Shown piece after piece: positions 1 to 6,128 of a stretch of 6,155 nt of DNA. The position numbers and the translations under genes were made by a program. The stretch is from NCBI GenBank assembly GCA_023257915.1, contig JALRBB010000392.1:1-6155 (forward strand), read 5' to 3'. This DNA comes from Quisquiliibacterium sp. (GTDB lineage Bacteria > Pseudomonadota > Gammaproteobacteria > Burkholderiales > Burkholderiaceae_E). Numbering within the stretch: the stretch's first letter is position 1; every line of letters starts with the position of its first letter. The notes below the pieces were generated by a model that was not told the origin of the DNA, did no database searches, and saw nothing but the letters and a program-made list of their open reading frames with translations.

Positions 1-114
1 CATTTGTACTGTGAATATTGGGAGTTGCCCTTTTCCCGTGTTTTATTTGTTTTTGATCCTCAATTACTTCAAATCCATTTTTTTCGATAGGAACCTGGCT
101 GTTTAAATCGACAT
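1..114. other. AT-rich segment foreign to the rest of the window; junction with truncated symporter gene
   Basis: By hand count 39 of the first 110 bases are G or C (about 35%), against 60% at 181-240. The symporter frame read leftwards loses family-like sequence at about 115 and meets a TAG stop at 88-90, so this segment is not the missing 5' part of that gene. It has several T runs (41-54, 78-84). I find no recognisable gene, terminal inverted repeat or target duplication. It could be the end of an inserted mobile element, the scar of a rearrangement, or a chimeric assembly join at the contig edge. The composition break is seen directly; its cause is not determined. Confidence 0.6.
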
Positions 115-144
115 GCACTGGGCTTTGCTGAGTACACCACCTCG

Positions 145-1236
145 GTGCCCGGCAGCAAGCTGAACATGTTCGTCTACACCGTGTCGCTGATGATCGGCAC
201 CGCCGGTCTGCCGCACGTGATCATGCGCTTTTTCACAGTGCCCAAGGTCAGCGATGCCCGTTTGTCGGCCGGCTGGGCGCTGGTGTTCATTGCGATCCTG
301 TACACGACGGCTCCGGCGGTCGCGGCAATGGCCAAGATGAACCTGATCCGTACTGTCACGCCAGGCATCGTGATGAAGGACACCGATCCGTTCAAGGCGG
401 AGTCCAACCTCGAATACGCCAAGCGTCCGGACTGGATGAAGCGCTGGGAAACCACCGGCCTGCTGAAGTTCGAGGACAAGAACGGCGATGGTCGTATCCA
501 GTACTACAACGACAAGGCCAAGAACGCCGACTTCAAGAAGAAGGCCGACGCCGCTGGCTGGAAGGGCAACGAGCTGAATGTCAATGCCGACATCATCGTG
601 CTGGCCAACCCCGAGATTGCGCTGCTGCCTGATTGGGTGATTGCGCTGGTTGCAGCCGGTGGTCTGGCGGCGGCGCTATCCACCGCGGCTGGTCTTCTGA
701 TGGCAATCTCGGCCGCGGTCTCGCATGACCTGGTCAAGGGGGTCTTTGCACCAGACATCAGTGAGAAGGGCGAACTGCTAACCGGCAAGATTGCGATGGC
801 GCTCTCGATCGTGGTTGCCGGCTGGCTGGGTCTGAATCCGCCTGGCTTCGCGGCGGGGACAGTCGCTCTGGCCTTCGGGATTGCCGCCAGCTCGTTGTTC
901 CCGGCGATCATGATGGGTATCTTCAGCAAGAAGATGAACAAGGAAGGCGCGATGGCAGGCATGCTTTCCGGCCTGTTCGTTACCTTGTTCTATGTGTTCG
1001 CACACAAGGGCATCTTCTTCATCAAGGGCACTGGCTATCTCGACCTGATCGGTGGCGCCAACAGCTTCTTCGGCATCACGCCGGAAGCCTTCGGTGCGAT
1101 CGGCGCGCTGGTCAACTTCGCGGTCGCGTTCGCGGTCGACAAGATGACCAAAGAGCCGCCCGAGCACATCCAGGCGATGGTGGAATCCGTGCGGATCCCG
1201 CGTGGTTCCAAGGCGGTCGACGGCGCGCATATCTGA
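145..1236 (+). CDS. Sodium:solute symporter (SSF family, VC_2705/ActP-like), 5'-truncated
   Basis: C-terminal ~370 residues of a sodium-coupled transporter of the inner membrane; relatives take up acetate or other short carboxylates, but the substrate is not shown here. Numbering from GTG 145, the GTAGLPH-x-IMRFFTVP segment (18-33) and LSTAAGLLMAISAAVSHDL (178-196) are SSF hallmarks. S179 and T180 fall where the family coordinates sodium. Hydrophobic helices lie at about 8-30, 41-63, 163-192, 213-232, 235-260, 268-290 and 312-332. A long hydrophilic insert (about 72-160) is typical of the larger VC_2705 subfamily and holds an EF-hand-like loop at 111-122. Full members are about 550-600 residues, so the N-terminal third is missing. 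Family-like sequence continues upstream to about 115 (LGFAEYTT), so GTG 145 is only the first formal start, with no convincing ribosome site. Probably a non-functional remnant, or intact in the organism and broken by assembly. Confidence 0.9.
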   Translation: MPGSKLNMFVYTVSLMIGTAGLPHVIMRFFTVPKVSDARLSAGWALVFIAILYTTAPAVAAMAKMNLIRTVTPGIVMKDTDPFKAESNLEYAKRPDWMKRWETTGLLKFEDKNGDGRIQYYNDKAKNADFKKKADAAGWKGNELNVNADIIVLANPEIALLPDWVIALVAAGGLAAALSTAAGLLMAISAAVSHDLVKGVFAPDISEKGELLTGKIAMALSIVVAGWLGLNPPGFAAGTVALAFGIAASSLFPAIMMGIFSKKMNKEGAMAGMLSGLFVTLFYVFAHKGIFFIKGTGYLDLIGGANSFFGITPEAFGAIGALVNFAVAFAVDKMTKEPPEHIQAMVESVRIPRGSKAVDGAHI

Positions 1237-1242
1237 CGCCGC

Positions 1243-1270
1243 CCCGGGTCGCCGCGTGCGGCGACCCGGG
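1243..1270 (+). terminator. GC-rich hairpin just after the symporter stop
   Basis: A perfect 13-bp inverted repeat (1243-1255 with 1258-1270, left arm CCCGGGTCGCCGC) starts 6 bases after the symporter stop. With only two bases between the arms, the innermost pair must open to form a loop. No T run follows, so it is not a canonical intrinsic terminator. It may protect the 3' end of the mRNA or work together with the second hairpin at 1303. A small 6-bp repeat (CTTCGG 1271-1276, CCGAAG 1285-1290) follows directly. Confidence 0.5.
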
Positions 1271-1302
1271 CTTCGGTCTTCGTGCCGAAGCTGCGACAAT
1301 GG

Positions 1303-1335
1303 GGCCTTGCCGGCCAGTCCGGTGAGGCCTTTTTT
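1303..1335 (+). terminator. Intrinsic (rho-independent) terminator
   Basis: An 11-bp stem (1303-1313 with 1319-1329, including two adjacent G-U pairs) closes a 5-base loop (CCAGT) and is followed at once by six T residues (1330-1335). This is the standard layout of an intrinsic terminator on the + strand. It would end transcripts from the symporter. It lies only 38 bases before the preferred start of the next gene, so that gene either needs read-through or has a promoter overlapping this region. Confidence 0.75.
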
Positions 1336-1373
1336 CTTGTGTGTCCGGCATGGGCGCGCTGATGGAGACCCGG

Positions 1374-1727
1374 ATGGTTTTCGACGTTTCGGTCGCAATC
1401 ACATGGATCCTGTTCCTGGCACTGTTTCCAATGGCGTTTTTTTGGCTCAGGCGTGCCTATCGCATCCTGATTCGTCGCGACTTTTCCGAAGTGGCGCTCA
1501 AGGGTGGAGAGCCGCCACCGAACCCGGAAAAGTGGGCGCCCTGGGAGATGATCATCAACGCACTGGCGGGCCTCGTGATCCTGTTCACCATCCTGGGCAT
1601 CTTGCTCGGTTCGCTTGAGTACGAGCGCTGGACTGCGATCGCGGGCACGACAATCTGGTCAAAGTTTTTCGTCAGTTTCGCGCTCGGCCGGCATGCGCAT
1701 GCACTGGCCGCCCGAGAGCGTCGCTGA
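1374..1727 (+). CDS. Small two-helix membrane protein, function unknown
   Basis: 117 residues if started at ATG 1374. I prefer this start because GGAG (1364-1367) sits six bases upstream. In-frame starts at GTG 1341 and ATGs 1350 and 1362 would add up to 11 residues, and GTG 1341 directly follows the terminator T run. Two hydrophobic helices are clear, at about 5-25 and 59-80. Between them is a basic stretch (R26-R35 region) and a proline-rich segment (GGEPPPNPEKWAPWE, 44-58). By the positive-inside rule this segment would be cytoplasmic, with both ends outside. A third, weaker amphipathic segment is at about 86-106, and the tail is rich in Arg and His. I recognise no named domain. The symporter upstream and the sensor-exonuclease downstream on the same strand suggest a linked role, but this is inference only. 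Confidence 0.75.
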   Translation: MVFDVSVAITWILFLALFPMAFFWLRRAYRILIRRDFSEVALKGGEPPPNPEKWAPWEMIINALAGLVILFTILGILLGSLEYERWTAIAGTTIWSKFFVSFALGRHAHALAARERR

Positions 1728-1739
1728 GCGGCGAGCGTT

Positions 1740-1774
1740 GCAAGCCCCGCGCACGGGTGTGGTGCTTGCGGGGC
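1740..1774 (+). promoter_or_regulatory. Two mutually exclusive hairpins over the ribosome site of the exonuclease gene
   Basis: GCCCCGC (1744-1750) pairs perfectly with GCGGGGC (1768-1774). The right arm contains GGGG (1770-1773), the only Shine-Dalgarno-like run before the ATGs at 1776 and 1782. An alternative stem, GCAAGC (1740-1745) with GCTTGC (1764-1769), uses overlapping bases and would leave the GGGG free. The pairing potential is seen in the sequence. A role in translation control is inference, and short GC stems arise easily at this base composition. Confidence 0.35.
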
Positions 1775-1775
1775 A

Positions 1776-3962
1776 ATGTTGATGCGCAACCGCGTCGTGA
1801 TGCGTGCAGTCATTCTGGGCACCGGCCTTGCAACCTTGCTGGTGCTCGGATGGTTGATTGCGAGCGGGGCGATCGTCTGGGCCGCAATGGATCCCGCGCA
1901 TCGCGTCATCCTGCGGCAAGTGCTCGCGCCACAGCTGCCCTTGCTTGCTCTGGCCCTGTTGCTGCTGATGCTGCTCACATCCGTAGTGGTGCATCGGCTG
2001 TATCGACGCCTGGTGCAGATGCCCGAGAGGATCCTTGAGCAGGCGCGGGCCTTGGTCGATGCGTCGCAGGACCATGAACTGGCGGTCAGCCTCGAACCGC
2101 GCCAGCAAGCCTTGATCGAGACGATCAATGCGCTGGTGCGCCAACGCAATGACCTGCGGCGTGATGTTCGCCAGCAGGTGGATGCTGCGGCAAGGCAGCT
2201 CGAACAGGAACGCAACCGGCTCGCAGCCTTGATGAGCGAGCTCGCGCAAGGGGTGATCGCGTGCAACCTTGATGGTCGTGTCCTGCTGTACAACAATCGT
2301 GCAAGGCTGCAGGTTCGTGCCTTGTCAGGGGCGCCGTCACTGGCCGATGGTGCCGAGCTGATTGGCCTGGGCAAGTCGATTCACGCGGTGCTCGATCGCC
2401 GTCTGGTGTCGCATGCGCTGGCCAGCGTGATGCAGCGCTTGCGTCGGGGCGCCGACAGCCCGGTAGCCACCTTCGTGACCATGACCGGCGCCGGGCAATC
2501 GTTACGGGTGCAATTGGCGCCGGTGCGCGATGCTGCCGATGCGGTACCCGACATCGGTGGCTATGTGCTGTTGATCGAGAACGTCACTGCGCAGTTCGAG
2601 GGTCAGCGCCGGCGCGAGCAGCTATTGTCGCAACTCATCGACCATCTGCGCGACTCAGTGACGAATTTGCACCTGGCCGCAAATGCGCTTGGCGACGCGC
2701 ATCAAGAGGGTTCAGGGACGAACGCAGACCGGCGTGCCGGGTTGATGCGGATCGTCGACGAGCATTCGCAGCGCATCGAGGACGCCGTCAATACCGCGCT
2801 TGCTGCGCGTCAGCAGGAATCGGGCGGGCACTGGCCGCTCGAGGAATTGCTTGGCGCCGAACTGCTCGAAGCAGCCCTGCACCGGATCGATGCTGCCGGC
2901 GCGCGGGCGAAGATCATCGACGCACCGACCGAAATCTGGCTCAAGGCCGATAGCTTCGGGCTGTTGCAGGCGATCGAGGCACTGAGCGCACGTCTGGTCT
3001 CAGAGCATGGGGTTTCAGAGATCGGATTGCGTCTTCGTGCCGGCGATCAGCATGCGCAGTTTGATCTTTGCTGGCCGCGAGACGACAGCAATGCCCTGAA
3101 TTTGGAGCGCTGGGAAGACATGCCGATCGCCGACCAGCAAGGCCTGGCTCCGATGACGGTGCGTGAGATCGTCGAGCGTCATCACAGCGGCATTGGATTT
3201 GAGCTTGAACCGGCCACCGGGCTTGCCTGCCTGCGATTCACCTTGCCGATTGTGCCGGCCGGCCCGAACCTGGAGCCTGGCATTTTCCTGCACGGACAGT
3301 CCCGGCCCGAGTTCTATGACTTCGAGCTGTTCGCGACCAGTGAGCAGGTATCGACGCTTGATCAGCAGCCGCTCACGCAGCTCAGTTTTACGGTCTTCGA
3401 CACCGAAACCACCGGGCTGGAGCCGTCCGCCGGTGACGAGATCATTCAGATCGGCGCGGTTCGCATCGTCAATGGCCGGCTGCTGCGCTCAGAGGCGTTC
3501 GAGCAACTGGTCGACCCGCGTCGTCCGATTCCGCGCGCGTCGACCCCGATCCACGGGATCGAGCCGCAAATGCTGGTCGGCAAGCCGGTCATCGATGAGG
3601 TGCTGCCGGCCTTTCATGCCTATGCGCAGGACACGGTGCTGGTGGCGCACAACGCGGCCTTCGATCTGCGATTTCTGCAACTCAAGGAGCAGCGCACCGG
3701 TATCGAGTTCTCGCAACCGGTGCTCGATACGCTGCTGCTGTCGGCGTTCGTTCAGCCGAATCAGGACTCGCATCGGCTTGAGGCAATCGCCGAGCGTTTC
3801 GGCATTCCGGTGATCGGCAGGCATACCGCGCTCGGTGATGCGATCGTCACCGCCGAGGTCTTGTTGCGCTTGATCCCGTTACTGGCCGCACGCGGCATCC
3901 ACACGCTGGCGCAGGCCAGGCAGGCGTCGCGCAAGACCTGGTACGCCCGGCTGCGCTACTGA
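1776..3962 (+). CDS. Membrane-anchored PAS / degenerate histidine kinase / DEDDh 3'-5' exonuclease fusion
   Basis: 728 residues from ATG 1776. ATG 1782 is as likely, because it lies eight bases after GGGG (1770-1773) against two for ATG 1776. In order: two membrane helices (about 10-36 and 53-75), a charged helical linker (about 77-155), a PAS-like region (about 145-275, with LAQGVIACNLDGRVLLYNNRA at its start), a HisKA-like helical pair (about 273-345), an HATPase-like region (about 350-492) and a DnaQ-type exonuclease (about 536-706). The exonuclease is complete: FDTETTG gives D542 and E544, AHNAAFD gives D630, and HTALGD gives H683 and D688. It should therefore cleave DNA or RNA from 3' ends with two metal ions. 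The kinase part looks dead: where family members have H-E-L-R it has D289-H-L-R, and I see neither an N-box asparagine nor a DxGxG motif. The exonuclease would face the cytoplasm. It is not a replicative epsilon subunit; it is more likely a sensor-controlled nuclease. Substrate and signal are unknown. Confidence 0.88.
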   Translation: MLMRNRVVMRAVILGTGLATLLVLGWLIASGAIVWAAMDPAHRVILRQVLAPQLPLLALALLLLMLLTSVVVHRLYRRLVQMPERILEQARALVDASQDHELAVSLEPRQQALIETINALVRQRNDLRRDVRQQVDAAARQLEQERNRLAALMSELAQGVIACNLDGRVLLYNNRARLQVRALSGAPSLADGAELIGLGKSIHAVLDRRLVSHALASVMQRLRRGADSPVATFVTMTGAGQSLRVQLAPVRDAADAVPDIGGYVLLIENVTAQFEGQRRREQLLSQLIDHLRDSVTNLHLAANALGDAHQEGSGTNADRRAGLMRIVDEHSQRIEDAVNTALAARQQESGGHWPLEELLGAELLEAALHRIDAAGARAKIIDAPTEIWLKADSFGLLQAIEALSARLVSEHGVSEIGLRLRAGDQHAQFDLCWPRDDSNALNLERWEDMPIADQQGLAPMTVREIVERHHSGIGFELEPATGLACLRFTLPIVPAGPNLEPGIFLHGQSRPEFYDFELFATSEQVSTLDQQPLTQLSFTVFDTETTGLEPSAGDEIIQIGAVRIVNGRLLRSEAFEQLVDPRRPIPRASTPIHGIEPQMLVGKPVIDEVLPAFHAYAQDTVLVAHNAAFDLRFLQLKEQRTGIEFSQPVLDTLLLSAFVQPNQDSHRLEAIAERFGIPVIGRHTALGDAIVTAEVLLRLIPLLAARGIHTLAQARQASRKTWYARLRY

Positions 3963-4009
3963 ACCGGGGACGGACGGGGCGTGGCGATCGATGCGCGCCA
4001 GCGCCGCGA

Positions 4010-4993
4010 TCAGGAGATCGCTTCGATACGCCCGAGTCGCACCATCGTGTTGCCCGGCTTGCGATGCACCGTTGCGGGCATGACCAGCACCGTATCGTCA
4101 TACGGCGTGACGATCCGGTGCTCACCGTCGCGGGCAATCAGCGTGCCTGCCTTCGGAATCACTTCGAGTCCGGTGTAGTGTTTCTCGAAACGGAAATCCG
4201 GGCCGCGCGCAACCACCGCTTCGGTCACGCGGACGATGTGCTGGCGACTCGCCCGCGCCAGTGGCATACGCGCCTGTGCCCATGCTCCGTCGACCATACC
4301 GAAATGCGCAAGAAAGCGCAGCATCGTGTCCATCGCAACGTCGGCCGCCGAGCGCTCCCAGTGCTGGCCGCATTCGATCAGCAGTGCGGTGCGCGGATCA
4401 TTCGGGTCGCCGAACGGCCCGCGTTCGATCATGCGCAATCCGGCCGGATGGCCGGTGTCGATCAGAAGATCCTGAGGTACGCCAAGCTCGCAGGACAGCC
4501 GCGCAGACTTGTCGCCACCCTTGCCGGTGGCACCGCAGACCATGATCGGCCGGCATGGCTCTGACATCGAATGCAGGTCGAGCAGAAAGTCGGCTGAGTC
4601 GACGATCGGCGCCAACTGCCTGGCCCGGCGCAGTTCGACCGAGTCGCGCGGGCCGCGCAGTGTGTCGTCGGCCCAGACGCGGTTGAAATCCTCTTCGACG
4701 AAGCGTGAAATGTTCGGATCGTCGGGGTTCCAGCGCGCGAACGCTTCGATATTGCCGAAGGCCAGCGTCAAGCGCCCGGCCTGCGGACGCACGCGCTGTT
4801 CCAGCAGCCAGTTAAGTGCAATCGCGCCACAGATCTCGTTGCCGTGGGTGAGCGCCTGCACCATCACATGCGGGCCGGGTCGACCCGAGTCGAAGCTGTG
4901 CACATACTCGATGCCGGTGTTGCCGTCGCGGTGGCCTGAGATGTCCGGGGCGAGCAGTTCGATCGGGGGCGTGTCGGGTTTGGTTGTCATCAT
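4010..4993 (-). CDS. Succinylglutamate desuccinylase/aspartoacylase family zinc hydrolase
   Basis: 327 residues, close to the usual family length. The family hydrolyses N-acyl amino acids (N-succinylglutamate, N-acetylaspartate) with one zinc ion in the cytoplasm. The zinc ligands are visible: H50 and E53 in THGNE, and H141 in LLDLHS. DFNRVW (102-107) supplies the Asn-Arg substrate-binding pair, and E207 in LLIECGQH matches the catalytic glutamate. The C-terminal part (about 240-327) fits the beta-rich domain of this family. Two ATGs are adjacent (4991-4993 and 4988-4990); GGAG on the - strand lies four bases before the first and seven before the second, so translation may begin at 4990. It follows the N-formylglutamate amidohydrolase by 21 bp and is probably cotranscribed. 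No other arginine-succinyltransferase genes are in view, so calling it AstE is not justified; the acyl group and amino acid remain open. Confidence 0.88.
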   Translation of the reverse strand: MMTTKPDTPPIELLAPDISGHRDGNTGIEYVHSFDSGRPGPHVMVQALTHGNEICGAIALNWLLEQRVRPQAGRLTLAFGNIEAFARWNPDDPNISRFVEEDFNRVWADDTLRGPRDSVELRRARQLAPIVDSADFLLDLHSMSEPCRPIMVCGATGKGGDKSARLSCELGVPQDLLIDTGHPAGLRMIERGPFGDPNDPRTALLIECGQHWERSAADVAMDTMLRFLAHFGMVDGAWAQARMPLARASRQHIVRVTEAVVARGPDFRFEKHYTGLEVIPKAGTLIARDGEHRIVTPYDDTVLVMPATVHRKPGNTMVRLGRIEAIS

Positions 4994-5014
4994 GCGTCTC
5001 CAGTCGGCGCTCGT

Positions 5015-5887
5015 TCAGGCACGCGAGCGCGAGCGGGCGAACTTGGCCAGCATCGCGACCAGCGCCTGCAGGTCGGCTTCCAGCTTCTGATAGCCAGCGG
5101 TCTTTTCGTAGGTCTGCTCGTTCATGTAAAGGCCACGATTGATCTCGATCTGCAGGCTGTGGCGGCCTTGTTGCGGTGCCGAGAACGCGCGCACCAGTTC
5201 GACGCCCTTGTACGGATCGTTGACCCGCACATCGTAGCCGGCATCCGCGAAGAAGGTACGCACCAGCTCGGTGAACTCCGGTGCGCAGCTACTGCCGTCG
5301 CGATCACCGAGCACGATGTCGGCGCGTCGCGACCCGGCGCCGTCTTGCGACATCTTGCCGCCAACCGAGAGCATCGAATGACAGTTGACGTGATAGCTGA
5401 CGCCATGGGCCGCATGGGCACCTTCAATCAGCTCACGCAAGGTCTGCTGGTACGGGCGCAGAAAGTTGTCGATGCGGTGTCGCATCTCGGCGACGCTGAG
5501 CTTGCGGGCGTAGATTGACCGACCGTCGCTCAGGTTGCGCCAAACGAGCGCCTGACCATAGCGGGCTTTGCCGCTGTCGATCAAAGGGTGTGGCCAGGGA
5601 GCATCGAGCAGGTCCGGGTCGATATCGGTTTCGGCGCGATTCGCGTCCAGATAGGTGCGCGCGAAGGTCGCCTCGAGCAGCGCAGCACCATGGGATGGCG
5701 CTATCGCATACAGCTCGTGAATGTAGGTGTCCTCGCCGCAGCGCAATTCATGCTCGGTCAGGCAGTGCCCGAAATCGGCCGGAAACCAGCTGCCGGAATG
5801 CGGCGAGTCGAACACCAGGGGCACGGACGCGACCGTGGGCGGGTGCACGCGCAGCGCGGGTTGCGTGAGACTGAGTGCATCGGGCAT
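5015..5887 (-). CDS. N-formylglutamate amidohydrolase family protein (HutG-like)
   Basis: 290 residues, in the usual range for the family, which releases formate and glutamate from N-formyl-L-glutamate, the last step of one histidine-degradation route. Recognisable segments: DSPHSG (27-32), GEDTYIHELY (51-60), DANRAETDID (81-90), VNCHSM (167-172), LGDRDG (193-198) and IEINRGLYMNE (247-257). The His and Asp/Glu residues in these segments are the probable metal and catalytic site. It is probably cytoplasmic: no signal peptide or membrane helix. The tail ends in a basic ARSRSRA. The start at 5887 has only a weak ribosome site (GCGAG about seven bases upstream), but the family sequence begins at about residue 20, so the start cannot be much further downstream. 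It is first in a likely two-gene operon. No hutH, hutU or hutI is visible, so a role in histidine use is not established and another N-acyl amino acid is possible. Confidence 0.9.
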   Translation of the reverse strand: MPDALSLTQPALRVHPPTVASVPLVFDSPHSGSWFPADFGHCLTEHELRCGEDTYIHELYAIAPSHGAALLEATFARTYLDANRAETDIDPDLLDAPWPHPLIDSGKARYGQALVWRNLSDGRSIYARKLSVAEMRHRIDNFLRPYQQTLRELIEGAHAAHGVSYHVNCHSMLSVGGKMSQDGAGSRRADIVLGDRDGSSCAPEFTELVRTFFADAGYDVRVNDPYKGVELVRAFSAPQQGRHSLQIEINRGLYMNEQTYEKTAGYQKLEADLQALVAMLAKFARSRSRA

Positions 5888-5903
5888 CGTGAAGCTCGCT
5901 TTT

Positions 5904-5967
5904 CGGGATGGCCGTGCTGCCGTCCGGCCGGTTGGCGGGATGGTCGCGCTGCCGTCCGGCCGGTTGG
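5904..5967. repeat. Tandem duplication, two 32-bp units
   Basis: Unit 1 is 5904-5935 and unit 2 is 5936-5967, directly adjacent. They differ at two positions (C/T at unit base 9, T/C at unit base 12), so 30 of 32 bases match. Each unit contains the palindrome CCGGCCGG. The pair lies 17 bases upstream of the amidohydrolase start, in its presumed leader or promoter region. It could be a doubled protein-binding site or simply a replication-slippage duplication. Confidence 0.85.
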
Positions 5968-6005
5968 TACTGGCATGCCCAGAATGTTAGCGTCCAACGC
6001 GAGAC

Positions 6006-6038
6006 AGCGCGGAAGCGCTCGCCCGGTTTCCGGAACCG
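6006..6038. repeat. Two short inverted repeats in the amidohydrolase upstream region
   Basis: AGCGC (6006-6010) and GCGCT (6015-6019) flank GGAA, a GNRA-type tetraloop if transcribed on the + strand. CGGTT (6024-6028) and AACCG (6034-6038) flank a five-base spacer. Both are only 5-bp stems and may be chance. Neither is followed by a T run, so they are not terminators. They are listed because this 241-bp gap otherwise holds only the tandem repeat and the right-edge promoter element. Confidence 0.3.
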
Positions 6039-6112
6039 CATTGGGCATTGCGGCCAGTGCGATTCAGGCGACTCCCGATTCCCCTGGCGCGAATGATTGC
6101 CGTCTTGCGCGG

Positions 6113-6121
6113 TGCTACTAT
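6113..6121 (+). promoter_or_regulatory. Extended -10 promoter element
   Basis: TGCTACTAT matches the extended -10 pattern TGnTATAAT at all but one of the defined positions (TACTAT against TATAAT). I see no good -35 at normal spacing, which is acceptable for extended -10 promoters. It lies seven bases before ATG 6129, so the transcript would begin at or next to that ATG. It points out of the window on the + strand, divergent from the amidohydrolase operon. Confidence 0.35.
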
Positions 6122-6128
6122 TTTCTGC

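Noticed and set aside
2..150. A - strand frame is open through the whole AT-rich segment and encodes plausible-looking residues (DLNSQVPIEKNGFEVIEDQ).
   Set aside because: Two + strand frames are also open for about 29 and 34 codons in the same stretch, there is no recognisable family, and about 37 stop-free codons in one of six frames is not significant at this length.
778..1398. Long - strand open frame opposite the symporter 3' end.
   Set aside because: Antisense shadow in GC-rich DNA: the residues are low-complexity Arg/Pro/Ala-rich, and the + strand frame is a clear transporter.
1457..2374. 305-codon - strand frame opposite the small membrane protein and the start of the exonuclease fusion.
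   Set aside because: Ser/Arg/Ala-rich shadow spanning two + strand genes and their gap; no domain or ribosome site.
3381..3962. Exonuclease domain as a replicative DNA polymerase III epsilon subunit (dnaQ).
   Set aside because: Epsilon is a stand-alone soluble protein of about 240 residues; here the domain is the C-terminus of a membrane-anchored sensor-like protein.
3963..4009. Possible bidirectional terminator between the convergent genes (TGGCG 3982-3986 with CGCCA 3996-4000).
   Set aside because: Only a 5-bp stem with a 9-base loop and no T run on either strand.
5968..6003. Possible - strand promoter for the amidohydrolase (TAACAT-like -10 near 5984-5989).
   Set aside because: Only four of six bases match the -10 consensus, and no -35 stands at proper spacing.
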